A stretch of DNA of 64,000 nt from positions 2,170,001 through 2,234,000 of the forward strand of contig NZ_QUBQ01000001.1 in assembly GCF_003388735.1 (NCBI RefSeq), written 5' to 3'. Position numbers and translations under genes: made by a program. Shown in pieces: positions 38,497 to 47,740 of the stretch. The notes under the pieces were generated by a model that saw nothing but the letters and a program-made list of their open reading frames with translations, did no database searches and had not been told where the DNA came from. Position 1 is the stretch's first letter; the number at the start of each line of letters is the position of its first letter. This DNA is from Paenibacillus paeoniae. GTDB lineage: Bacteria; Bacillota; Bacilli; Paenibacillales; Paenibacillaceae.

Positions 38497-39303
38497 CTAA
38501 CCGCCAAGTCTAAGGCTGCGCCGGAACGTCAGCAGCAGGAGCAGAATGGCAATAAGAAGCAATACGACCGTTCCGCCTGGCGCCAGATTCCATACGCCGG
38601 CAATCATCAGACCTCCGATAACAGCCAATTCGCCGATCACCACGACAGCTACGATGCTCTGCTTGAAGCTGCGGGCGATAATGAGACTGCACGCAGCCGG
38701 AATCGTCAGCAAGGCAGATACCAACAGCGCGCCTACAATTTTAATAGCAACGCTAATGACTAGTGCGGTAAGCACGCTAATCATAACATTATAGAATCGC
38801 ACGGGCAAGCCGCTCACCGATGCCGCTTCCTCATCAAATGACAGGAGGAACAGCTCCTTGGCTTGCAAGCCAACAACAAGCAGCACAACAAGCGTGACCG
38901 CGCCAATTGTATACAAATCAGTTCCGTCGAGCGTATAGATGCTGCCGAACAGATAGCTGTTCACATCCATGAAGCTGCGGCCCATCGTGAACAGCAAGGA
39001 CGCTAATGCGATCCCGCCGGACATAATAATGGCCAGCGACAGCTCCGCATACGTCTTATAAGCTTTACGAAGCTTCTCTATCGCGAAGGAAGCGGCTATA
39101 GCGAATACAAGTCCCGCCGCGATGGGATAGACGCCGATAAGATATCCCAGCGCAACACCCGCAATGGCCACGTGAGACAAGGTATCTCCTATCATCGAAA
39201 GTCTCCTCAGAACAAGAAACAGACCCATAAGCGGGGCGGTAATGCCGATCAGTACGCCGCCAATGAGCGCTCTCTGAAAAAACTCGCTAGTTACGATCTC
39301 CAA
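38497..39303 (-). CDS. znuB: zinc ABC transporter permease
   Basis: About 268 residues, ABC-3 permease family with 7-8 membrane segments and the family motif RLSMIGDTLSHVAIAGVALGYL. It imports Zn2+ (Mn is possible for this family; the His-rich binding protein and the Zur-like box favour zinc). The TTG start at 39303 is nine bases after AGAGAGG and overlaps the znuC end by 17 bases. Confidence 0.92.
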   Translation of the reverse strand: MEIVTSEFFQRALIGGVLIGITAPLMGLFLVLRRLSMIGDTLSHVAIAGVALGYLIGVYPIAAGLVFAIAASFAIEKLRKAYKTYAELSLAIIMSGGIALASLLFTMGRSFMDVNSYLFGSIYTLDGTDLYTIGAVTLVVLLVVGLQAKELFLLSFDEEAASVSGLPVRFYNVMISVLTALVISVAIKIVGALLVSALLTIPAACSLIIARSFKQSIVAVVVIGELAVIGGLMIAGVWNLAPGGTVVLLLIAILLLLLTFRRSLRLGG

Positions 39304-40111
39304 CGCCAACAACCTCTCTTCCACTTTCCAATTGCTCCCGAAGTCCTCGCAAGCTATGCGCCAGATTATGCTCTACGCAGTCTTGCGTGTCATGCGAATG
39401 TCGGATATAAAAATTCAGCTTTCCCGAATTGGACGCGGGCTCTTGGCCCAAATAAGCCCGAATCATATCCATGTCATGCGATACCATCAGAAACGTCATA
39501 TTGTGATGCTGATGCATATGCTTGATCATATGGAAAAAGCTTTGCTGCGTCTCAGCATCAATGCCTACCGTCGGTTCGTCCAGAATAAGCAACGAAGGAT
39601 TGTTAATCAGCGCCCTCGCCAAAAAAACACGTTGCTGCTGTCCGCCGGACAATTGCCCGATCCGCTTCTCGGTCAGATCAGATATCCCCATCGCCTCCAG
39701 CGCATCCGCAGCTTTAATATGGTCGGCCTTGCCGACCAGCCGGAACAAGCGCTTGCGTCCATATAATCCGGATAGGACCACTTCCCGCACCGTTGCCGGA
39801 AATTGAGGATTTAGTGATTTTTTTTGCGGCACGTAGCCAATCCGGTCCCAATCCTTGAACTTCTCCACTGGGACGCCGAACAGCCGAATTTGCCCTTCTG
39901 TTGGCCGAAGGAGGCCGACGATCATTCTTAAAAGGGTCGTTTTACCCGCACCATTCGTACCGATGAGTCCGATGAAATCCCGTTCCTTGACACCGAACGA
40001 TACATTCGTCATCACCGACTTATGCTGATAGGAGAACGATACGCCGTCCACGCCGATCACTTCACGATGACAGCCTTGCGTACTCTCGATTTTTCCATTT
40101 GATAGAAGCAT
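39287..40111 (-). CDS. znuC: zinc ABC transporter ATP-binding protein
   Basis: 274 residues. Walker A GTNGAGKTT, signature LSGGQQQRVFLARAL, Walker B LLILDEPT and switch His MVSHD are intact. It has a long C-terminal tail, containing His residues (YIRHSHDTQDCVEHNLAHS), that may bind metal. RBS AGAGGTAATATG region precedes the start. A hairpin separates it from znuA. Confidence 0.93.
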   Translation of the reverse strand: MLLSNGKIESTQGCHREVIGVDGVSFSYQHKSVMTNVSFGVKERDFIGLIGTNGAGKTTLLRMIVGLLRPTEGQIRLFGVPVEKFKDWDRIGYVPQKKSLNPQFPATVREVVLSGLYGRKRLFRLVGKADHIKAADALEAMGISDLTEKRIGQLSGGQQQRVFLARALINNPSLLILDEPTVGIDAETQQSFFHMIKHMHQHHNMTFLMVSHDMDMIRAYLGQEPASNSGKLNFYIRHSHDTQDCVEHNLAHSLRGLREQLESGREVVGVGDRN

Positions 40112-40128
40112 ATTACCTCTCCTTAGCG

Positions 40129-40160
40129 CAAAAAGGGAGCCATCGGGGCTCCGTTTTCGC
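40129..40160 (-). terminator. attenuating hairpin between znuA and znuC
   Basis: GGAGCC pairs with GGCTCC around CCCGAT-like bases, followed on the minus strand by CTTTTTG. Inside the operon it would keep znuA mRNA more abundant than znuCB. Confidence 0.6.
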
Positions 40161-40175
40161 CAACCTGAATCTATT

Positions 40176-41240
40176 CTATTGTAATGCCTTCGTCAAGTTT
40201 TGCAAGTTGCTTTCCATCAGAGTCAGATAGGTTGCCCCGCTTTTCTCCTGTTCCTTCGTCAATCCTTCCAGCGGATTAAGCACCATGGTCTCTACGCCGG
40301 CTTCGTTTGCCAACGTCTTTGCCAGTCGGTCCGACACCAATTCCTCGAAGAAGATATACTTAACACCGTTGTCCTTCACATACTTGGCAATTTTCAGAAT
40401 GTCCTGCGCTCTCGGCTCCGCATCCGGGCTCAACCCCATGATCGCCGTCTGCGTAAGCCCGTAGTCTCTCGCCAAATACCCGAAGGCCTGATGCGATACG
40501 ACCAAGTTTTTTTGCGGCGCTTTCTCAAGCGTCTCTGTATATTTCTGGTCCAATTGAACCAGCTCGTTCTTCACAGTCTCAAAACGCTCATTATAATAAT
40601 CTTCATGTACAGGGTCCCTCTCAATCAGGCTATACTTCACGTTCTCTGCCAGTATAATAGCCGATTTCGGGCTTACCCAAGTATGGGGATCGATATCATG
40701 CGAATGCGAGTGGCCTTCTTCCGCGTCATGATCATGGTCATCGCTATCATGATCGTGATCGTGGTCATCGCTGTCATGGTCATGCTCATCGTTATCATCA
40801 CCGCTAATTAGCGCAATGCCTGCACTCATTTCCTTCGTTACTACTTTGCTGTCCTTCGAGAGGCCTTTCCGAAACTGTTCAATCCATAGCTCAAGACCTG
40901 CTCCATGATACAGCAGCAGCTGCGCATTCGATGCCGTGCTAAGATCCTTGCTCTTCGGTGTCCAGTCATGCGGCTCTACGCCGGCTGCAATCAAATTGAC
41001 AACTTCTACATGCTCTCCGCCAATTTCTCTTGCCAAATAATAGAGGGGGTAAAAACTCGTCACGACACGCAGCTTGGATTGCGAATTTCCTTCTCCGTTG
41101 CCTGCGGTCTGAGAAGGCTCCCCTGACGGGCTTGCCCCTGGATTGCTGGAGTTGCTTTTCCCGCATGCACTTATGATAAGAACGACCGACATCAACAATA
41201 CGAACATATTCAACCATTTAACGCGTTTTCTTTTCAGCAT
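40176..41240 (-). CDS. znuA: zinc-binding lipoprotein of the ABC transporter
   Basis: 354 residues, cluster A-I binding protein. A signal peptide ends in the lipobox ISAC (Cys at about 26). Metal ligand regions: GVEPHDWTPKSKD, IDPHTWVSPK, SHQAFGYLARDY and the C-terminal EELVSDRLAKTLANEAG. An insert at about 155-190 is repeated His/Asp (HDHDSDD units), a zinc-collecting loop. First gene of the znuACB operon. Confidence 0.95.
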   Translation of the reverse strand: MLKRKRVKWLNMFVLLMSVVLIISACGKSNSSNPGASPSGEPSQTAGNGEGNSQSKLRVVTSFYPLYYLAREIGGEHVEVVNLIAAGVEPHDWTPKSKDLSTASNAQLLLYHGAGLELWIEQFRKGLSKDSKVVTKEMSAGIALISGDDNDEHDHDSDDHDHDHDSDDHDHDAEEGHSHSHDIDPHTWVSPKSAIILAENVKYSLIERDPVHEDYYNERFETVKNELVQLDQKYTETLEKAPQKNLVVSHQAFGYLARDYGLTQTAIMGLSPDAEPRAQDILKIAKYVKDNGVKYIFFEELVSDRLAKTLANEAGVETMVLNPLEGLTKEQEKSGATYLTLMESNLQNLTKALQ

Positions 41241-41267
41241 GTGTTTACTCTCCGATTCTCTTTATAG

Positions 41268-41288
41268 TAATCGTTATGATTACGTTTA
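41268..41288 (-). promoter_or_regulatory. Zur-box-like operator of znuACB
   Basis: The 21-base site, read on the minus strand, is TAAACGTAATCATAACGATT plus A, matching 17 of 21 positions of the Bacillus Zur consensus AAATCGTAATNATTACGATT(T). It overlaps the expected start of transcription. Confidence 0.75.
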
Positions 41289-41290
41289 AT

Positions 41291-41319
41291 ATTATACGTC
41301 CGCCTATTTACTCTGTCAA
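41291..41319 (-). promoter_or_regulatory. consensus sigma-A promoter of znuACB
   Basis: On the minus strand, TTGACA, 17 bases, TATAAT: a perfect consensus promoter directly upstream of the Zur box, as expected for an operon held off by zinc-loaded Zur. Confidence 0.85.
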
Positions 41320-41373
41320 CCAACTTTTCAGGCACAGGGCAAGCAAACCCCTTCTACTTACAAGCCATACGCC

Positions 41374-41421
41374 AAAAAAAGTCATTCCATACCTCCCATT
41401 TGGGAGGAGGAACGACTTTTT
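41374..41421. terminator. bidirectional terminator after metG
   Basis: Complementary arms GTC-TTCC and GGAA-GAC enclose CCTCCC-ATTT-GGGAGG; A and T runs flank both sides, so it works in both directions. It insulates metG from the znu promoter region. Confidence 0.8.
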
Positions 41422-41437
41422 CTCATTCTATATGCTG

Positions 41438-43787
<2,350 letters not shown>

Positions 43788-43793
43788 TTATAA

Positions 43794-43823
43794 AATATAC
43801 CGAATCCGATCCCTGCCTGTCAA
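43794..43823 (-). promoter_or_regulatory. sigma-A promoter of the metG leader
   Basis: On the minus strand, TTGACA, 18 bases, TATATT, giving a start about 43787, just before stem I of the T-box. Confidence 0.65.
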
Positions 43824-43847
43824 GGCAGCATCCAACCAGCCCCAAGC

Positions 43848-44114
43848 TCACTTCCCATTCCGGTCGCCCGAAGAAGACAGCTTCTCCGGAACAGGATCGA
43901 ATCCTCCCGGATGGAAGGGATGGCATCTGCCGATCCGCTTAGCCGCCAGCCAAGCTCCCTTGGCTGCTCCATGCACTTCGATCGCTTCCAGCGCATAGGC
44001 GGAGCAGGTCGGGTAGAACCGGCAACTCGGCGGCTTGAGCGGCGAAATATACTTGCGGTAGACATGGATAGGCGCTTGCAGCGCACGCCGCATGATCCGC
44101 TTCTCCGACTTCAT
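43848..44114 (-). CDS. yidD: YidD membrane protein insertion efficiency factor
   Basis: About 88 residues. The family pattern [31 protein letters not shown] ... [17 protein letters not shown] contains the three conserved cysteines and an amphipathic N-terminal helix. It assists YidC/Sec insertion. The ATG overlaps the zur stop by four bases (ATGA), an operon with zur. A downstream ATG at 44093 with GGAGAAG is an alternative start. Confidence 0.9.
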   Translation of the reverse strand: MKSEKRIMRRALQAPIHVYRKYISPLKPPSCRFYPTCSAYALEAIEVHGAAKGAWLAAKRIGRCHPFHPGGFDPVPEKLSSSGDRNGK

Positions 44115-44548
44115 GCCTCGTTCGCCGCCGCTTCTTCCTGCTCGCATGATTTGCAATAGCCGAACACCTCGAATTTATGCTTAACTACGCGGAAGTCCTG
44201 AGGAACTGCGGTCTGCTCCATCGGACAGAACGTAATGGGATACGTATGTCCGCATTGGAGGCAAATCAAATGATGATGGTGGTGCTCTTCCCTGCAATGC
44301 AGCTTGAACTTCACGCCGTCCTCGAATACGACCTGCTCCAGAACGCCAAGCTCCTCCATCACGCGCAGGTTCCGATAGACGGTATCAAAGCTGAGGCCGG
44401 AATAGGTTTTTCCCATATATTCATAGACATCTTTTGGCGATAGATAGCCAGGCGTATCTGCGAACAACTTGGCCAGCGTCTTTCGTTGATCCGTTACCCG
44501 CAGCCCGCGGCTCGACATTCGCCCGACGATTTCTTCCATTGTATGCAT
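44111..44548 (-). CDS. zur: Fur-family zinc regulator Zur
   Basis: 145 residues. Winged helix ([23 protein letters not shown]), His-rich metal site ([21 protein letters not shown]) and C-terminal CxxC (FGYCKSCEQ) form the structural zinc site with CLQC. The pattern [12 protein letters not shown] and KFEVFGYC resembles B. subtilis Zur more than Fur or PerR. ATG seven bases after GGAGG. Its likely target, znuACB with a Zur-like box, is 3 kb away. Confidence 0.85.
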   Translation of the reverse strand: MHTMEEIVGRMSSRGLRVTDQRKTLAKLFADTPGYLSPKDVYEYMGKTYSGLSFDTVYRNLRVMEELGVLEQVVFEDGVKFKLHCREEHHHHHLICLQCGHTYPITFCPMEQTAVPQDFRVVKHKFEVFGYCKSCEQEEAAANEA

Positions 44549-44589
44549 AGACGAACCTCCGAATTTGACAGTTTCTATCTTCCATAATG

Positions 44590-44627
44590 CCGAAAAAAAG
44601 AGCTCTCGTCAATGAGAGCCCTTTCAT
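44590..44627 (-). terminator. terminator after the 76-aa membrane gene
   Basis: GGGCTCTC-ATTGAC-GAGAGCTC followed by seven T on the minus strand; it separates the small membrane genes from zur. Confidence 0.8.
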
Positions 44628-44854
44628 CCGTTCACCTTCATATTGATGACAAAGCTGGCACACATCGCAATAAACGTTACCATGCTGATGATGGCCATGA
44701 ACGTCCGCCGGCGTTTCAGCGTCCCGATTCGCTCTGCTCCCGCGCCTTGCAATTGACTCTGGGTTACAAACCGATGCATAAATAAAAACGTGATAATCGA
44801 TGCCACAAACAGCATATTTGTGATAAACCAAACTGCAGTCCAGTACAATTCCAT
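44624..44854 (-). CDS. small membrane protein, unknown
   Basis: 76 residues, two membrane segments (AVWFITNMLFVASIITFLFMH; FMAIISMVTFIAMCASFVINM) joined by a basic loop (LKRRR). The ATG begins MELYWTAVWF. It follows another small membrane gene after 33 bases, so they probably form a pair. No family recognised. Confidence 0.65.
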   Translation of the reverse strand: MELYWTAVWFITNMLFVASIITFLFMHRFVTQSQLQGAGAERIGTLKRRRTFMAIISMVTFIAMCASFVINMKVNG

Positions 44855-44887
44855 ACCCCCGGTTCTTCGTCTTAAGCTTGTCCGACG

Positions 44888-45088
44888 CTAGACATACCAT
44901 CGATTCAGCACGTACATGAACACGCTGAAGCTGACGATTGCGCCCGCAAAACAAAACCATCCGTACTTGAACCGTTGCTGGAACATGCGGAGAATACCCA
45001 GACTAAGAAGACCGAATACAAGCAATATAAAGACGACTCCCAATATGAATAACGAAGGAGACACGCTGCTTACATCAACTAACGACAC
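44888..45088 (-). CDS. small membrane protein, unknown
   Basis: About 66 residues, two membrane segments (LFILGVVFILLVFGLLSLGIL; WFCFAGAIVSFSVFMYVL). GTG start at 45088, seven bases after AAGGGAG. Upstream of the other small membrane gene. Function unknown. Confidence 0.65.
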   Translation of the reverse strand: MSLVDVSSVSPSLFILGVVFILLVFGLLSLGILRMFQQRFKYGWFCFAGAIVSFSVFMYVLNRWYV

Positions 45089-45193
45089 GACGACACTCCC
45101 TTTACGGTACAATATGTATATTCCAATTCAATATTATAAGGGATAGCCCGTTCATTAGCCAGCAGGTAGATTCGCCAAAAAGAAACTATTTCG

Positions 45194-45251
45194 TGACAAA
45201 ATAATAACGCAGGCTCCCGTCAGAGCCGCTTCCCGCTCCGGTTCACCTGCG
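45194..45251 (-). terminator. terminator after the GerT-like gene
   Basis: CGCAGG (45208-45213) and CCTGCG (45246-45251) pair, with an inner GGCTC/GAGCC hairpin, then TTATTATTTTG on the minus strand. Confidence 0.6.
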
Positions 45252-45254
45252 CTG

Positions 45255-45683
45255 CTATGGCCAATAGATCGAATGCTCATGATAAGTCCGGCTGATCGGC
45301 CGCTTCCGCAGCTTCACATGCAGGGTCCCATCCCTTACGGTTGCCTGGCATATTCTCGGCTTAACAAGCTTCGGCAGCTTCACCACCTCATGCCCTCCGC
45401 CCGGTAAACCGTCAATGCGCAGCACATCCTCCTTCACCCGCAATCGCAGCAAATTCTTATCGCTTCCAGATGGCAGCTTGAACTTGACGCCAATGTACAA
45501 CTTCGATTCCGAGGTCTGCGCCGCTTTCGTTCCCGTCATATGTCCTGCGACATCCGGCAGCGCCTTCGTCATCATCCGCCTTACGAATTTCTCAACCCAA
45601 TCAGGTTCACGCAGTACCTCGAAGCCGCGGGGCAGCTGCTGCCCTTCCATCCACCGCTCCAGATCGTCCCAGTTCGAAGCCAC
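45255..45683 (-). CDS. gerT: GerT-like Hsp20-fold spore germination protein
   Basis: About 142 residues. The C-terminal part (about 60-140) is a beta-sandwich like alpha-crystallin/Hsp20: YIGVKFKLPSGSDKNLLRLRVKEDVLRIDGL ... TVRDGTLHVKLRKR. GerT of B. cereus is such a protein, and this gene is divergent from the gerP operon, which supports the call. GTG start at 45683, seven bases after GGGAGG. A CATAnnnTA sigma-K-type -10 box lies upstream. Confidence 0.75.
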   Translation of the reverse strand: MASNWDDLERWMEGQQLPRGFEVLREPDWVEKFVRRMMTKALPDVAGHMTGTKAAQTSESKLYIGVKFKLPSGSDKNLLRLRVKEDVLRIDGLPGGGHEVVKLPKLVKPRICQATVRDGTLHVKLRKRPISRTYHEHSIYWP

Positions 45684-45710
45684 AGGGTATCCCTCCCTCC
45701 CCATTCCGTA

Positions 45711-45719
45711 TACCATATG
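45711..45719 (-). promoter_or_regulatory. sigma-K-type -10 box for gerT
   Basis: CATATGGTA on the minus strand fits CATAnnnTA of sigma-K promoters, about 28 bases before the GTG. The -35 is not convincing. Confidence 0.45.
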
Positions 45720-45753
45720 CTATCGCCCAGCAGCAGGATACTTGATTCCCATT

Positions 45754-45782
45754 CACCTCTAGGCGGATGCCGTCATAAGATA
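45754..45782 (+). promoter_or_regulatory. sigma-K promoter of the gerP operon
   Basis: CACC, 16 bases, CATAAGATA fits the sigma-K pattern (mACm-16-CATAnnnTA) exactly. It ends 33 bases before the first gerP start. gerP is sigma-K/GerE controlled in Bacillus. Confidence 0.65.
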
Positions 45783-45815
45783 CGATATACAAGAAGATTG
45801 CGGGGAGTGAAGCTC

Positions 45816-46049
45816 ATGCCAGCTGTTGTCGGATTTGTCAAAATCGTAAGCGTCGGTTCTGCTTCCATTGTCCAATTCGGAGATACGCTGCAAGTTACAC
45901 CATCGAGCAACACCAAGACCTATGCCGGCTCAGGCTCCTTCCTAACGGGCAGCCTGACGAATTCCAACAACGCCGTCAGCTCTACCAACACGTTAGATCC
46001 CGATATTCAAGACAACACCAACGTTCCGAATGGAGCGAACCTGGTATGA
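45816..46049 (+). CDS. gerPA: spore germination protein GerPA/GerPF family
   Basis: 77 residues beginning MPAVVGFVKIVSVGSASIVQFGD, the shared N-terminus of GerPA and GerPF, with GSGSFLTG and a DPDIQDN tail. GerP proteins let germinants cross the spore coat. GGGGAGTGAAGCTC precedes the ATG. Operon position (first) suggests GerPA; GerPF cannot be excluded, as only one of the two is present. It overlaps gerPB by 4 bases. Confidence 0.88.
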   Translation: MPAVVGFVKIVSVGSASIVQFGDTLQVTPSSNTKTYAGSGSFLTGSLTNSNNAVSSTNTLDPDIQDNTNVPNGANLV

Positions 46050-46246
46050 GCTGGACCATTAATCAGACGATAACCATCCACCAGATTCGCGTAGACAGCG
46101 TATCTAACAGTTCCGTTCTTCAGATCGGCAGCGCGGGGGCGATTCGCTCCCTCTCTCAGCTGTACAATACAGGCGGATTCACGGGGCCGGCTCCGATGCT
46201 GGAGGAAAATCCTCTCTCCTTTGTACCGCTGCCCAATCCCGCTTAA
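46046..46246 (+). CDS. gerPB: spore germination protein GerPB
   Basis: 66 residues (MSWTINQTITIHQIRVDSVSNSSVLQIGSAG ...), the size and pattern of GerPB. The ATG overlaps the previous stop (ATGA), so they are translationally coupled. Confidence 0.88.
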   Translation: MSWTINQTITIHQIRVDSVSNSSVLQIGSAGAIRSLSQLYNTGGFTGPAPMLEENPLSFVPLPNPA

Positions 46247-46286
46247 CTGCCTTAAGCACGCCATAAGATGAGAGGAGATGGATCGG

Positions 46287-47018
46287 ATGAAAGATGAAAG
46301 CCAGCCCTCTCCGTGGCAGGCATGGTCCTTCGAGGTCATGAAGAAGCTTAAATTTCAGCAGGAGCGGATCGAACGGCTGGAATGCACGGTTGACGATTTG
46401 TGCAAACAGTTGAAGCAGCTCGAATCCAAGCCGGCTTATACCATTGAGAACATCCAATACCACTTCGATCAGCTTAAAGTCGAGAAGCTGGAAGGGACGC
46501 TTAACATTGGCATGTCTCTGCCTGACGCCGACTCGTTCGGAAGCCAAGCTGGTAATGGAAGCAACGGAAGCACTAACGGCAATAGCGGGAACGGTGGTGC
46601 TGGCGGTGCTGGCAATATCGATCAATTTTCTGTCGGGCAAGGCAGCGGCAATGTCTTTCCGGCAGCAAGCCCCGCTATTACGCCACCGCCTCAGCCTTAC
46701 AATGATATCTATCGGCGCTTAACCCGATATCTGGATACAGAAGCTCATCAGACTTTGCTGAAGTGTGAGGAGGAGCTGGAGCTGCCGCTTGACCCTTATC
46801 ATCGGCGGATTATTTTGGAGGATGTCCGGAAGCAGATGCCTACGCGCATTCAATTTTATTGGCAGATGCAGACAAAGGATGGCACAGATACAGCTTCGCT
46901 TTATCCCGATCTTATTGCGGATCGCGTCTTCGATAAGACAAAGCGTGATGCGGAGGCCGCTATCGATACCTATATGAGAAGTCTAAAAGCTGGAAATCCA
47001 ATGAACGGAGGCGATTAA
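46287..47018 (+). CDS. gerPC: spore germination protein GerPC
   Basis: About 243 residues. An N-terminal coiled coil (LKFQQERIERLECTVDDLCKQLKQLES), then a Gly/Asn/Ser-rich low-complexity stretch (about 90-125) unlike typical GerPC, then the helical C-terminal domain. The ATG at 46287 is nine bases after GAGGAG. Scaffold for coat permeability. Confidence 0.9.
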   Translation: MKDESQPSPWQAWSFEVMKKLKFQQERIERLECTVDDLCKQLKQLESKPAYTIENIQYHFDQLKVEKLEGTLNIGMSLPDADSFGSQAGNGSNGSTNGNSGNGGAGGAGNIDQFSVGQGSGNVFPAASPAITPPPQPYNDIYRRLTRYLDTEAHQTLLKCEEELELPLDPYHRRIILEDVRKQMPTRIQFYWQMQTKDGTDTASLYPDLIADRVFDKTKRDAEAAIDTYMRSLKAGNPMNGGD

Positions 47019-47020
47019 TT

Positions 47021-47245
47021 ATGCTGCATTTTCATGTGACGAATCATTCGCTTGCCGTCGGACAGATCGACGTGCTCGGCATATCCAGCTCCTCGATGCT
47101 GCAAGTAGGCGATACGGATTGTGTGGCGCTGTATTCCATGTTCGATACACCTCCCGAATCGGTTGTTATCGGGCCGCTGGCACCTCTACCGGAGCCTGAG
47201 GGCGCAAGAGAAGCAATGGGCGAATCAAATGTCCATGAGCCATAA
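47021..47245 (+). CDS. gerPD: spore germination protein GerPD
   Basis: 74 residues (MLHFHVTNHSLAVGQIDVLGISSSSMLQVGD), matching GerPD in size and N-terminus. Two bases after gerPC; gerPE starts inside its last codons. Confidence 0.88.
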   Translation: MLHFHVTNHSLAVGQIDVLGISSSSMLQVGDTDCVALYSMFDTPPESVVIGPLAPLPEPEGAREAMGESNVHEP

Positions 47246-47717
47246 TCATTCGGTGAGCGAAGGAGTCAGCTGTATACACCACCCGACTCGTACATCTCAG
47301 ATCGGAGCAATCTGTATCATTAGCGCCTCCTCCTCCACCGCTATCCAATTCGGCGACCGCTGCAGAACGGATGCGCGTCTGATGGCGCTTGCCGTCCAGC
47401 GGAAGGAGGATCACGCCAAGTCCGGCGATGTTTACTTCGAATCATACCGCATCTTCTCTAGGCCTAACCCCATCCTGATCGATCCCGAGTTCGACGAGGG
47501 GCGCGTTATCCGAACGACCCGCACCAACTGTGATCCCTGCATCCGAGTTGGCTTTATTCGCGTCATTGCAGCAGGCAATTCCTCCAGTATCCATATTGGG
47601 AATGGGCAGTGTGTCAGCGGCCAAGCTCGCGTCAAGCATATCCGGCAATATCCAAAGGAAAAAATGACTCAGCCTATCATCTCTAGTCACAATCAACCGG
47701 CCATGGCATCGCCATAG
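47229..47717 (+). CDS. gerPE: spore germination protein GerPE
   Basis: 162 residues, with the two GerP-type beta patterns (IGAICIISASSSTAIQFGD and VGFIRVIAAGNSSSIHIGN). It overlaps gerPD by 17 bases; its ribosome site is weak, so translation is probably coupled. It is the last gene of the operon; no gerPF follows. Confidence 0.85.
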   Translation: MSMSHNHSVSEGVSCIHHPTRTSQIGAICIISASSSTAIQFGDRCRTDARLMALAVQRKEDHAKSGDVYFESYRIFSRPNPILIDPEFDEGRVIRTTRTNCDPCIRVGFIRVIAAGNSSSIHIGNGQCVSGQARVKHIRQYPKEKMTQPIISSHNQPAMASP

Positions 47718-47727
47718 CCGGTTGATT
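47691..47727. terminator. long inverted repeat between gerPE and the GH15 gene
   Basis: AATCAACCGGC and GCCGGTTGATT are perfectly complementary, with an inner ATGGC-ATC-GCCAT stem separated by one mismatched pair. It includes the gerPE stop codon and stands between two convergent genes. T tracts are poor, so termination in either direction is probable but not certain. Confidence 0.6.
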
Positions 47728-47740
47728 CATGTCCTTGGCA

